This document shows positions 15,957 to 24,734 of a DNA stretch of 64,000 bases, in pieces. The position numbers and the translations under genes are program-made. The stretch comes from Phycisphaerae bacterium (GTDB taxonomy: Bacteria > Planctomycetota > Phycisphaerae > UBA1845). The DNA lies in contig JAJDDV010000127.1 of assembly GCA_029260135.1 (NCBI GenBank), forward strand, positions 1-64,000, read 5' to 3'. Below the pieces are notes generated by a model that saw only the letters and a list, made by a program, of their open reading frames with translations, was not told where the DNA came from and searched no databases. Position 1 is the first letter of the stretch. The number at the start of each line of letters is the position of its first letter.

Positions 15957-18341
15957 TCAGAACAATTCCGAGTTTTCCAACCAGTCAAAATAGCGTTTCC
16001 AGTCCTCTCGCCGTTCGGGGCCTACCGATTGCTCGAACGCCTCGCCTGGGATCGCGTCGACGAGAACGCGGGCGCGCGCCAGGGCGGCACGGGCCTCCTC
16101 CGGTTCACCCAGGAACACGTGACTGTTAATGATCTGTACATAGGACGCCAATGCGCTGGGCGTGTGCTTGTAGAGTCCGGCGGTCTGCTCGTAGAGTTTC
16201 AGCGCCTCACGGTAGTCTTGTGTCTCGAACGCGCAGTCGGCCTCGTAGAGGCGTGCCAGTCGAAGAACAACCCGTTCGACACGTCGGTACGCGGACGGAT
16301 CGCGCAGTTCATAGTCGTTGATCATGCGCCGGAACAGTTGTTTCGCCGCACCGAAGCGTGCGTCGGCATCGGCACGCATCTGCTGAATCTCCTCGGCGAA
16401 CCGGGCGTCCGCAACTTCGGCCTTGAGGGCGAGACCGCTCCGGCGGAAGGAATCCGCGAGCAGGAACGCCGCGCGAGGTCCGCGCGGGTCGTCGGGATAG
16501 CGCTCCAGGGCCTCTTCGATCGTAGCGATGGCGCGCTCGAAATCGCCGCGCCGATGGAGTGCTTCGCCGAGCAGGAACAGGGCATCGGAGAATTCCGGGG
16601 CGAGCGGCGTGAAGACTTCGGAGTCTCGAAGCACGATGCCCAGCGTCTCCTCGGCCAATTCCTCGTAGTCGGGTCCCAGGGCCAGATAGCATTGCGCCAG
16701 CGGTACCAGCGCGCGAGAGCTATCGAGCAGTCGCGGAAACCGTCGATAGCACTCGCGATAAGCATCGACGGCGTCTTCGAGCCGCCCGGAAGCCTGATGG
16801 AGTTGTCCAATTCGAAGCAGCGCCCGCGGCGCGAACGGATGCTGGGGGCGGTCGGCGGCGAACGTGCCATACAGTTCCGCCGCGCGCGCCCGCCGACCGG
16901 CGCGCGCGTAGAGTTCCGCGACGCGCCAACTCGCATCGGCGGACCGGCGCTCGTTGAGGGAGTTGACCCTGACCAGGCGTTGATAGACCTGGGCGGCATC
17001 CTCGAAGACGACTCGAGCCTTCGCAGAACTCGCTTCGTTCGGCGCTATCGCAAGCGTGTGTTTGTCGGCGGCTTGACCGTCAAGCTCCGCTCCCCACGCA
17101 GACAGCGCTTGCGCGAGTTGTTGAAGAAACATCGTCGACTGCTCGACGTCATCCTCGTTGAGCAGGGAAACAGCCAGTTTCGCGTACTGGACGCTTTCGC
17201 GCGGGCGGCCGGCTTGGCGCTGCGTATCGGCCTGTAGACCCAGTGAGGTCCGAAGCAAGTCTCGATCCAGCGGAGGACCCGGGCGGAGTCGCTCCAGTTC
17301 CTTGATGACGATGTGGTACTCGCCGAGAGCCTCGTCGTGGCGTTCCAGCATCGCCAGCCCCTCGGCTCGACCGAGGCGCGCTGCCACGCCGAATCGCCCG
17401 CTCGCCTGTCGGACGATGACGTCTTCAAAGAAGGAAAGTGCCTCCAGCGGGCGTTGCGGTCCGTCATCGCTCAGAATCACGCGTCCCAGAAGCCATCCGG
17501 TCATGCCGGAGACCGGATCGTCGGGATCAAGGCGATTGCGCATGGCGCGGAGGTGTGTCTCGGCCTCCTCATGGCGTCCGGTGCGATGGAGTAGCCAGGC
17601 TTCGAAGTAGTGAAACCGCTCGCGCAGATCGGATTCGGTGAAGTAGTGACGATTTCGTGCGAGCAGGGTGGCGGCCTCCTCCAACCGATTCGAGTGGTCC
17701 AGCAGGGCAAGATTGCGTTCGACCGCCCAGTGGCGCAGATCGAGCCGGTCTTTTCCGAGATCGGCGAGAAACTGGTCGAGCAACTGGATGCGTCGGGCAT
17801 TGGGCAATCCAAGTTCATCGATGGCGAGTGCGAGAATATCGCGTTTGAGTTCCCAGGGGCGGTTCGTGCCGCGGGCCAGCGCTTCGCGGAATCGTTCGAT
17901 GGCTCCGCTGAAGTCGCCGCTCCACTCCTGCGCCCGCCCCCACCGCTCAAAATCATCCGGTAAGAGGGGCAGGCGATAGGCTGTCGCAAAGTCGTAGTGC
18001 TCGTCGACCTGCCGTCCAAAGCCGGGCTGAGCGGCTTGCTGCTGAACGCCCAGTGCATAGCGTGCCCGCGCGAGCTGCAGGTGAATCGGGGCGAGGCTGG
18101 CTTCCGACAGCGGTTCCTCCAGTTTTCGCGTCAGGAGCTGGTCGCCCAGTTCGACCACTTGGTCGTGGTGGTTTAGAGAGGCCAGGGCATCGAGCCGTTC
18201 CGTCGCTTCAGCGAGCGTCATCTGGGTCGGCGGCGGATTCAGCCGGATCAAGGACGCGGGGAGAAGGATCAGCGAAAGGAGAAGAACCGGCAGTTGCCAT
18301 TTGCCGGCTGCGCGGTCCTTGAGTGCCTGCCATTGCGACAT
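15957..18341 (-). CDS. Large TPR-repeat protein with N-terminal membrane anchor
   Basis: A 794-residue protein with a membrane helix at about residues 15-33 (LPVLLLSLILLPASLI) followed by many tetratricopeptide-like helix pairs to the end, such as YDFATAYRLPLLPDDFERWG, FAPRALLRIGQLHQASGRLE and DFERAIATIEEALERYPDDP. No catalytic domain is visible. The helices would place the repeats in the periplasm, where such proteins usually scaffold complexes. It is the first gene of the flagellar transcription unit, 16 bases from flgN. I prefer the ATG at 18339-18341, which has AGGATGG upstream; 18348-18350 is also possible. Confidence 0.8.
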   Translation of the reverse strand: MSQWQALKDRAAGKWQLPVLLLSLILLPASLIRLNPPPTQMTLAEATERLDALASLNHHDQVVELGDQLLTRKLEEPLSEASLAPIHLQLARARYALGVQQQAAQPGFGRQVDEHYDFATAYRLPLLPDDFERWGRAQEWSGDFSGAIERFREALARGTNRPWELKRDILALAIDELGLPNARRIQLLDQFLADLGKDRLDLRHWAVERNLALLDHSNRLEEAATLLARNRHYFTESDLRERFHYFEAWLLHRTGRHEEAETHLRAMRNRLDPDDPVSGMTGWLLGRVILSDDGPQRPLEALSFFEDVIVRQASGRFGVAARLGRAEGLAMLERHDEALGEYHIVIKELERLRPGPPLDRDLLRTSLGLQADTQRQAGRPRESVQYAKLAVSLLNEDDVEQSTMFLQQLAQALSAWGAELDGQAADKHTLAIAPNEASSAKARVVFEDAAQVYQRLVRVNSLNERRSADASWRVAELYARAGRRARAAELYGTFAADRPQHPFAPRALLRIGQLHQASGRLEDAVDAYRECYRRFPRLLDSSRALVPLAQCYLALGPDYEELAEETLGIVLRDSEVFTPLAPEFSDALFLLGEALHRRGDFERAIATIEEALERYPDDPRGPRAAFLLADSFRRSGLALKAEVADARFAEEIQQMRADADARFGAAKQLFRRMINDYELRDPSAYRRVERVVLRLARLYEADCAFETQDYREALKLYEQTAGLYKHTPSALASYVQIINSHVFLGEPEEARAALARARVLVDAIPGEAFEQSVGPERREDWKRYFDWLENSELF

Positions 18342-18553
18342 TGTGCCCATCCTGAGCGTAACGGTCCGCTTCCGCATCCTCCTGACGCGGTAGTTGAGAG
18401 TTTCGGCAAACCCGCCCGCTCCGCTTGACCGCAATGAAATGTGCCGCCGGCAGTCAAACTGGGTAGTTTGCGTTGAGCTGTCATCCTGGTTCGCAGTGCT
18501 AAGGCCTCGCCCCAGCCGACCTCAACAGGCTGATAGGTGGGGGGCAACGGAAA

Positions 18554-18591
18554 GCGGCGGCAGCCCACGTTTGTCCGTGCGCTACCGCCGC
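18554..18591. terminator. Long hairpin downstream of the small protein gene
   Basis: An 11-bp stem (18554-18564 with 18581-18591, one G-T pair) continues after a C-C mismatch into a 4-bp inner stem with a six-base loop. It lies about 70 bases past the stop of the minus-strand 93-residue gene. There is no run of T after it on the minus strand, so it may be a terminator of atypical form or a structured RNA end. Confidence 0.45.
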
Positions 18592-18660
18592 CATACCTAG
18601 AAACGATGTCGCGGTGGACACCGTTTATTTTTGCGATCCTAAGGATCGGGGTCGCCGGGA

Positions 18661-18942
18661 CTAGAAGTTCACGTTGCAGTCCAGGTTCGAGGCAACCATT
18701 TTGGCCTTGGTCAGCGTGATGAAGGGATTGTCGCTGATCTTCGTCACGAACAGCTGCTCACAGCCCACGATGTTGATCAACGGTGATCGGCCCTGCGCGA
18801 CGCCGTCGTCCGGTACGCGCATCAGGTGGCCGCTCCAATTGCAGATGTAACAACCCGGCTGCTGAATGCTCTCGAACGGGATGGTGGTGCCGACGCAAGC
18901 TTCGGAATTCGTCGACGTGTTGCACTGGGTGGTCGCGTTCAT
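18661..18942 (-). CDS. Small cysteine-containing protein of unknown function
   Basis: A 93-residue protein that I do not recognise. The ATG at 18940-18942 has AAGGAG nine bases upstream, a near-ideal ribosome binding site, which supports real expression. It has six cysteines, including CYICNW, with no clear zinc-finger spacing. The composition is mixed rather than membrane-like, with no signal peptide. It is preceded by an AT-richer stretch (a likely promoter) and followed by a strong hairpin, so it looks like a single-gene transcript between the flagellar locus and a SAM hydrolase. Confidence 0.6.
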   Translation of the reverse strand: MNATTQCNTSTNSEACVGTTIPFESIQQPGCYICNWSGHLMRVPDDGVAQGRSPLINIVGCEQLFVTKISDNPFITLTKAKMVASNLDCNVNF

Positions 18943-19220
18943 AGACACAGACTCCTTCTCATCAAAAAAAAGGTCACGGGAATCGCAGTAGTCACAAGAA
19001 ACCTGAGCTGACAATCGGGCCCATTGTCCAGTGGGGAGTGGTTGTCACACGCCCCATCGCTCTGAAATGCCCTATCGGATTCCGGCGAGGCTGTCCGCAG
19101 TTAGTGCGCGAACAATTTTTCCAGAACAGAGATTCCGTTGTCCGTCGATGCGATCCCTCTTTGCCCGTTGAGTCCACCGATTATCGCGCCGAAGCGGAAG
19201 GGGAGCCGCAGGGCCGACCG

Positions 19221-20024
19221 TCAGCGGTCCGTACCGGCGTCACGCACCTCCACGCACACCGTCTGTGGGGGCCCGAACCGGTCGACGCCTCGGCCTCGAT
19301 TGATGGCGATTTCCAGCAGACCTGCAGCCCCCAGTAACGCGAGGGGTTCGCCCACCCCCACATCGCTGAACGTCTCTCGAATCGGTCCTACGGGCGCACC
19401 GTTGACCCACACTTCGCACCCCGGATGCAAGCGTGCGAAATGCCTGATCTGATCCCCGGAGATGTTGGTGATGAGCGTACCGAATCGATCGACGTGGAGG
19501 ACGGCACCTGCGAGCACTGCATCACCCGCGGTCGCCTGATGGGCGATCGACAAGATCTCCAGGCGGTCGGTAGAGCCTCCCATGTCCGTCGGCGCGACGC
19601 CGTTGGCCAGGTGGGCCGCCACCGGGGCCATGACATCGCGTCCGTGAAACGTCGAGGACGGGTTGGGCAGGAAGTACTTCCGATTCTCGACGACGTAGAC
19701 GGCGTCGGGTGGGCTGTCGCGATGGAGCAACGTCATAAGGCCGTTGTCGGGCGCGATCACATACTGTCCTCCGTAAAGGCCCAGTAAAATGCGACGCGAT
19801 GAACCGACGCCGGGATCCACAACGACAACGTGAATCGTTCCGGGTGGATAGCAGGGCCAAATCCGCCAAAGGACGAAGGCGCCGTGCAGAACGTCATACG
19901 GCTGGATCTCATGTGTGACATCCACCACGATGGCTGAGGGCGCGATGCCGGCAATAACACCTTTGAGTGCCCCGACGTAGTAATCCCTTGTACCGTAGTC
20001 CGTGGTCAACGTGATGACTGGCAT
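19221..20024 (-). CDS. SAM hydroxide adenosyltransferase (DUF62 family)
   Basis: Enzyme of the SAM hydrolase/chlorinase fold that splits S-adenosylmethionine to adenosine and methionine using water. It has 267 residues. It starts with ITLTTDYGTRDYYVGALKGV, where Asp and Tyr belong to the SAM site, and contains IHVVVVDPGVGSSRRILLGL and YVIAPDNGLMTLL, all family hallmarks, plus AVLHVDRFGTLITNI in the C-terminal domain. The physiological role in bacteria is unclear. It is divergent from pcm across 195 bases, which probably carry both promoters. Confidence 0.88.
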   Translation of the reverse strand: MPVITLTTDYGTRDYYVGALKGVIAGIAPSAIVVDVTHEIQPYDVLHGAFVLWRIWPCYPPGTIHVVVVDPGVGSSRRILLGLYGGQYVIAPDNGLMTLLHRDSPPDAVYVVENRKYFLPNPSSTFHGRDVMAPVAAHLANGVAPTDMGGSTDRLEILSIAHQATAGDAVLAGAVLHVDRFGTLITNISGDQIRHFARLHPGCEVWVNGAPVGPIRETFSDVGVGEPLALLGAAGLLEIAINRGRGVDRFGPPQTVCVEVRDAGTDR

Positions 20025-20219
20025 GATCCAAATCCGATGTCGAAACGCGCCGTGTGTACGAAACAGGTGGAAGTTCCTCTGACGTGATTCTGGCCGGAGG
20101 TGGCTGCGCCGTCAACGAAGCCCGACGGCAGCGCCACCGCGGTACGGATCGGGTAGACTCGCCACAGTGCAAGTGTTGGAAGCGGTTCGACGCCTTCAAG
20201 TCGCTGAGGCACCGGAAGG

Positions 20220-20900
20220 ATGACGAAACAGGGCGATCCACAGCAAGTCGAAATGGCCCGACGTCGGCGAATGATCGACGACCAGATTCGCCGGCGCGGT
20301 GTTCGCAACCCGCGCGTTCTCGATGCGATGCTGGCTGTTCCCCGAGATCGGTTTGTTCCTCCGGATGCGCGCTACGCAGCTCACGAAGATCGAGCACTTC
20401 CGATCGGTCACGGTCAGACCATTAGCCAACCGTATATCGTCGCTCACATGACGGAACTGCTCACACCGACCGCCGATTGCACCGTGCTCGAAATCGGGAC
20501 GGGAACCGGATATCAAACGGCGATTCTTGCCCACTTATGCCGGCGCGTGTTTTCGGTGGAGCGCCTTGCGGTGCTGGCAGAACGAGCCGGTGCCAATCTC
20601 GCAGCGCTGGGCCTGGAGAACGTTACGCTGAGCATGGGCGACGGGAGTGTTGGGCTTCCGTTGCACGCGCCCTATGACCGGATCATGGTGACGGCGGCTG
20701 CACCTGAGACTCCACCCGCGCTGGTCGACCAACTCGCGGACGGTGGCATCCTCGTGATTCCCGTCGGTGGAAAAACCCAGCAAACGCTTGTCCGCGTGCA
20801 GCGAGAGGGTAAACGGACCGTCGAAACGCCGCTCCTCGCTTGCCGGTTCGTGAAACTCGTCGGCCGCGAGGGATGGGCTCCGGACGACGCACCGGCCTGA
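20220..20900 (+). CDS. pcm: Protein-L-isoaspartate O-methyltransferase
   Basis: Repair methyltransferase that converts damaged isoaspartyl residues back toward aspartate using SAM. It has 226 residues, close to the E. coli enzyme. The family motifs are all present: ALPIGHGQTISQPYIVAHMT, SAM motif I VLEIGTGTGYQTAILA, and YDRIMVTAAAPETPPALVDQ followed by LADGGILVIPVG. The start is ATG at 20220, just after the sequence GGAAGG. No surE or nlpD neighbour is present; its partner across the promoter region is the SAM hydrolase, so both local genes act on SAM. Confidence 0.92.
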   Translation: MTKQGDPQQVEMARRRRMIDDQIRRRGVRNPRVLDAMLAVPRDRFVPPDARYAAHEDRALPIGHGQTISQPYIVAHMTELLTPTADCTVLEIGTGTGYQTAILAHLCRRVFSVERLAVLAERAGANLAALGLENVTLSMGDGSVGLPLHAPYDRIMVTAAAPETPPALVDQLADGGILVIPVGGKTQQTLVRVQREGKRTVETPLLACRFVKLVGREGWAPDDAPA

Positions 20901-21039
20901 CCGAAAGGTCGTACCGGAAAGTCCGGAACGGAGCCATCGCGCTTGTGTGCGCGCGCCGAATGGATTAGGTTTTCGCGTTGCGATTGATGTTTCACACGAT
21001 CCCGACCGATGGGTGGGAGGTTGTTAAAGGAGCGAACGA

Positions 21040-22095
21040 ATGTCCGTGAATACGACGTTGCGATACACGACCGTGATCGTCCCGGTTCTTCTGGCGATGA
21101 CGGCCGGGGCCGTCTCGGCCCAGCCTGTTCGAACGCTGGAACCCTTCGGCGACGAAACCAAGTACCTGTCCAACATTGCGCAATACACGAACCGGGACAT
21201 GGGTCTGCTCAACGCCGGCGAAGCCTACTTCTCGCCGGACGGCGAAACGATCATCTTTCAGGCCACCCCCAAGGGCAAAGACGCCTATCAGATCTACACG
21301 CTCAATCTGAAGAACCGCAAGCTCCGCATGGTCAGCACCGGCAAGGGCGCGTGTACCTGTGCCTACTTCCGACCCGACGGCAAGAAGATTAGCTTTGCAT
21401 CAAGTCATCACGGACCCGAAAAGCGAGAGTCCGACGAGGATGGCAGCGGCAAGTACAAGTGGTTTTTCGATGAGTACATGGACATCTTCGAGGCCAATCC
21501 CGACGGATCCGACCTTCGTCAGCTCACAAACGCACCCGGTTATGATGCCGAGGCAACCTATTCGCGCGACGGACGGCAGATCGTCTTCACCTCTCAGCGC
21601 GACGGCGATCTGGAACTCTATACCATGGACGCGGACGGCAAGAACCAACGTCGCATCACGCATGGTAAGGGTTATGACGGCGGGGCCTTCTTCTCTCCCG
21701 ACGGGAAGACGATTCTCTATCGCGGAGATCACCGCACCGACGACAAAATGAACCTGCAGCTTCGCATCGTCGGCGCCGACGGCTCCAGTGATCGGGCCAT
21801 CACCGATAACCCCATCTTCAACTGGTGCCCGTACTGGTATCCATCAGGAGAGTCCTTCATCTTCACGCAAGTCGACCACGAAGCCTGGGCGCGACGCGAG
21901 AAGCCCAACTACGATCTGTTCATGACAACAACAGAAGGCAAGGAGTTCACGCGCATCACGTTCGAGCCGGAGTTCGACGGCCTTCCCGTGTTCAGTGCGG
22001 ACGGAAAGAGGCTGATGTGGACGAGCAAGCGCGGCGGGCTCGAGGAATCGCAGATCTTCATCGCCGACTTCAAGGCGCCAAAGCAGTTTCGGTAG
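21040..22095 (+). CDS. Secreted TolB-like beta-propeller protein
   Basis: A 351-residue protein with a Sec signal peptide (cleavage likely after VSA near residue 27), followed by about six PD40/WD40-like blades of the form SPDGETIIFQ, FRPDGKKISF, SRDGRQIVFTSQRDGDLELY and SPDGKTILYRGD. The blade spacing is that of TolB C-terminal propellers and of oligopeptidase propellers, but no peptidase domain and no TolB N-terminal domain are present. A likely role is protein or peptide binding in the periplasm. Start support is strong: AAAGGAG seven bases before ATG. Confidence 0.85.
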   Translation: MSVNTTLRYTTVIVPVLLAMTAGAVSAQPVRTLEPFGDETKYLSNIAQYTNRDMGLLNAGEAYFSPDGETIIFQATPKGKDAYQIYTLNLKNRKLRMVSTGKGACTCAYFRPDGKKISFASSHHGPEKRESDEDGSGKYKWFFDEYMDIFEANPDGSDLRQLTNAPGYDAEATYSRDGRQIVFTSQRDGDLELYTMDADGKNQRRITHGKGYDGGAFFSPDGKTILYRGDHRTDDKMNLQLRIVGADGSSDRAITDNPIFNWCPYWYPSGESFIFTQVDHEAWARREKPNYDLFMTTTEGKEFTRITFEPEFDGLPVFSADGKRLMWTSKRGGLEESQIFIADFKAPKQFR

Positions 22096-22266
22096 GTCGC
22101 ACAGAAAAAGCTCGAGCGAAGCCCGATCGCCAATGACGGACGATGGCCCCTGCGGCTCGCGCCCCGGGGAGCGTCCGCGTCACCCGGTAGTCATCGAGAT
22201 CGACATCGGCGTCACCGGCACGATCGGATGAGGTGCGGGAAGGCATCACGAACAGATCCGCTCCGG

Positions 22267-24021
22267 TCAGGAACCGGAAGGGTTCGACTCGGACTCAGGT
22301 CGACCGACGGGACGTGCAGGACCGAACAGCTCGGCGGCGTTGGGCTCTTCCAGAATGAAGGTCGCGTCGATGCTGCCGTCGCTGCACAGGTGATAGAGCG
22401 CCCGGACGACGGCGGCGTAATCGAGCCCCATACCGACGACTTCGCCGTGTAGACTGACGTCGGCCTCACGCCCGAGAAGCCCGACGAGCGATCCGACGTC
22501 GAGCGGAACCTGCACAGCCGGTGACATCGATTGTGTTCCGACGACGAGGCGCAGTACCGTGACTCCCTCATCGCCTGGGTGTGCATTGATGGTGACACTT
22601 CCGTCCGGAGCGCGGTAAAGCAGGGGAGGCACACAGCGGACGTCATCGCCGATCAGGGCGACCCGACGCGCACCGGCCCGCTTGACGTAGACCAGGTTCC
22701 GCCGCTTCGCAGGCACGAGATCGACAATGAAGTTGTCCCTCCCCAGCGCGATCGATTGAATCAGAGAGTCGTCCCGATCGAGAAGTGCCTCATAGGCCGC
22801 GACGGCCACACGTGGATCATCATTCTGGAGGAGTTCTCGCAGTGGCATGGCGGCGCTGGCCATCCCGCGCGCTCGCCCGAGACCACGAATCGCCTTAAAG
22901 CGATGGAGACAGGTCGAGTCAGCCGCATGCACAGCCAGCGCGTCAGCGGAAACAGGATCACCGAGGCGAAGACCGGCGGCCCCCGCGTGAAACGCGACGG
23001 CGTCGTCGGCGTGCGTATAGAGCGGGTCCAGCACCGGGAGCGCCGTGCGACCGAGACCCTCCAGCGCCAGTGCGATCAAGGCGTGCGGTGCACCGGGTTC
23101 CGCAATCTCTTCCGCCAGGAGCCTGGCCCGATCCGCCTGAAACTTCGGATCCCAGGTGAGATACAACGCGCGAACGATGCCGAGGAAATGTACCGGTTCG
23201 TCCGCAAACTCTTCCGGGATACGGAGGCTGACAAATGACGGTGATGTCGCGTCAGCCACCCGCTTCGCGCCGGCGAATCGAGCGTTGACGCGGTCTTGGA
23301 TTCGCCGTGCCAAACGGTACGACGGTTCTTGAAGCACGAGGCGGACCCGGCGGTCTTTGACGGCCACCCCGCCGCCGACAACCGTCGCGCGTAGCGGATT
23401 CGATTGTGTCGCGGCTTCGCCCTGCGAAAACGGGTTCACGAAGACGGGCCCGCCTGCTTGGGCGAGAACCTGCCCCATGATCGATGCCTTTTCGCTGATC
23501 GGTCGAAAGACCTCGAGGTCCGTAACGTACAACCAACCACCGCGAAGCGACTTCGTCTGCGTTCCGGGAAGCGCCACAACACCAACGTCGAATCGTGAGG
23601 CCTTGACCGCCGCGGGTGGAATGTCGCCCTCGACCACAACGACCGCCGTGTCGAGACTGCGAATAAGCTGCTCAGGCGAAACCGGTTTCTGGTCAATCAA
23701 CGTCGCAGACGGCGGACGGCGCTTGTACATCCGCTGAACCAGCCGTTCGAACACGTCGCGCGGGCAGTCGGCCGAACCGTTCTTGCCCAATCCGACCACC
23801 AACCCATAGCCACGGACACGCATCGGGCGAAGGCCCTCGAAATAGGCATAAGCACCGATCGTATCGCGAAAGGCGGCTGACTTCGCGAGTGGACTCTTGA
23901 TGGGGTCCACGCCCAGATCGAGCGTTTTGGGCTTCTCGTCCGACGACAAGCAACCACAGAGCAGAAGAAGCGGCGCGAGGATCGCCAAACGCCTTGAAGC
24001 GGGGTGATAGCGTAACGACAT
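22267..24021 (-). CDS. FlgI-like lipoprotein with HEAT-like insert
   Basis: A 584-residue protein from the ATG at 24019-24021 (GGAG eight bases upstream). The N-terminus is a lipoprotein signal ending in LCGC. Then comes a FlgI (P-ring) type domain with VRGYGLVVGLGKNGSADCP, VVVVEGDIPPAAVKASRFDV and TQTKSLRGGWLYVTDLEVF. The middle (about 290-420) holds helical HEAT-like repeats (LGRTALPVLDPLYTHADDAV, LRELLQNDDPRVAVAAYEAL). The end again looks FlgI-like (YAAVVRALYHLCSDGSID). True FlgI is shorter, not lipidated and lacks the insert. It lies outside the flagellar operon, so it may be a P-ring variant or a different envelope protein. Confidence 0.75.
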   Translation of the reverse strand: MSLRYHPASRRLAILAPLLLLCGCLSSDEKPKTLDLGVDPIKSPLAKSAAFRDTIGAYAYFEGLRPMRVRGYGLVVGLGKNGSADCPRDVFERLVQRMYKRRPPSATLIDQKPVSPEQLIRSLDTAVVVVEGDIPPAAVKASRFDVGVVALPGTQTKSLRGGWLYVTDLEVFRPISEKASIMGQVLAQAGGPVFVNPFSQGEAATQSNPLRATVVGGGVAVKDRRVRLVLQEPSYRLARRIQDRVNARFAGAKRVADATSPSFVSLRIPEEFADEPVHFLGIVRALYLTWDPKFQADRARLLAEEIAEPGAPHALIALALEGLGRTALPVLDPLYTHADDAVAFHAGAAGLRLGDPVSADALAVHAADSTCLHRFKAIRGLGRARGMASAAMPLRELLQNDDPRVAVAAYEALLDRDDSLIQSIALGRDNFIVDLVPAKRRNLVYVKRAGARRVALIGDDVRCVPPLLYRAPDGSVTINAHPGDEGVTVLRLVVGTQSMSPAVQVPLDVGSLVGLLGREADVSLHGEVVGMGLDYAAVVRALYHLCSDGSIDATFILEEPNAAELFGPARPVGRPESESNPSGS

Positions 24022-24168
24022 GGAATAGGCTCCGCTGGACAACAACATACGATAGTCAACCGTATGCGGCTGGGTCAAGCTCCGACGGCCCTCATTTGAG
24101 ACGTAGCCGCCGCCAATGGCAAGCTGACAGCCGGATCCGGGCAGAGAACGCTAGCGCCAGTCGCCGCC

Positions 24169-24504
24169 TCAATACGCCGTGCTGTGGTGCCACCAGCCCA
24201 AACTCGAAAGAAACATGAGCAACAGCACGAGCAGGACGACGAGCCCCAGACGGACAATGAGCTCACGCCAGGTCAGCCTCCTGCGTCGACGGCGCGGTCG
24301 TGCGGGAACTGCGGCGCTCCAAGCCTCGACGAGGGCGTCCGTCTTCGTCCTCTTCCGCGTGCTGAAAGTCCGCGGATCGTCTCGCTCAAATGACCGCCCG
24401 CACTCTGGACACCGGTTCTCGGGCAAGCCATCCAGAATGTAGAGACACCCCAAGCAGTACATCGTCGGCGACGACGGACTATACTCGTTCGAAGCCATAG
24501 ACAT
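24169..24504 (-). CDS. Short zinc-ribbon membrane protein
   Basis: A 111-residue protein with the zinc ribbon CLGCLYILDGLPENRCPECG, then SFERDDPRTFS, a basic stretch, and one C-terminal membrane helix (LGLVVLLVLLLMFLSSLGWW). From memory, this four-Cys motif with the DDPRTF extension recurs in many short planctomycete membrane proteins of unknown role. The start at 24502-24504 is the likely one; the frame is open for 50 more codons upstream but those lack character. It is divergent from the methyltransferase that follows. Confidence 0.65.
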   Translation of the reverse strand: MSMASNEYSPSSPTMYCLGCLYILDGLPENRCPECGRSFERDDPRTFSTRKRTKTDALVEAWSAAVPARPRRRRRRLTWRELIVRLGLVVLLVLLLMFLSSLGWWHHSTAY

Positions 24505-24734
24505 CACGTCGGCACTTGCCAGGAATTCCTTGATCGCTCCTCGCTTGCGCCTGTTTTGCCTCCCAGCGGCCACTACATTGACGCCGAACAGGTTCCCTGC
24601 CCGTCGTCGATGCGGCCCGATGCACTGTTCCGCCTCTATCCAGCGGTCAGACACCGAATGTCATCTCTGAAAGTCTCGAAGGCTCTTGTGCCGATGGACA
24701 ATGAAGACCAGCACGCTAAAGGAGCGATTCCATC

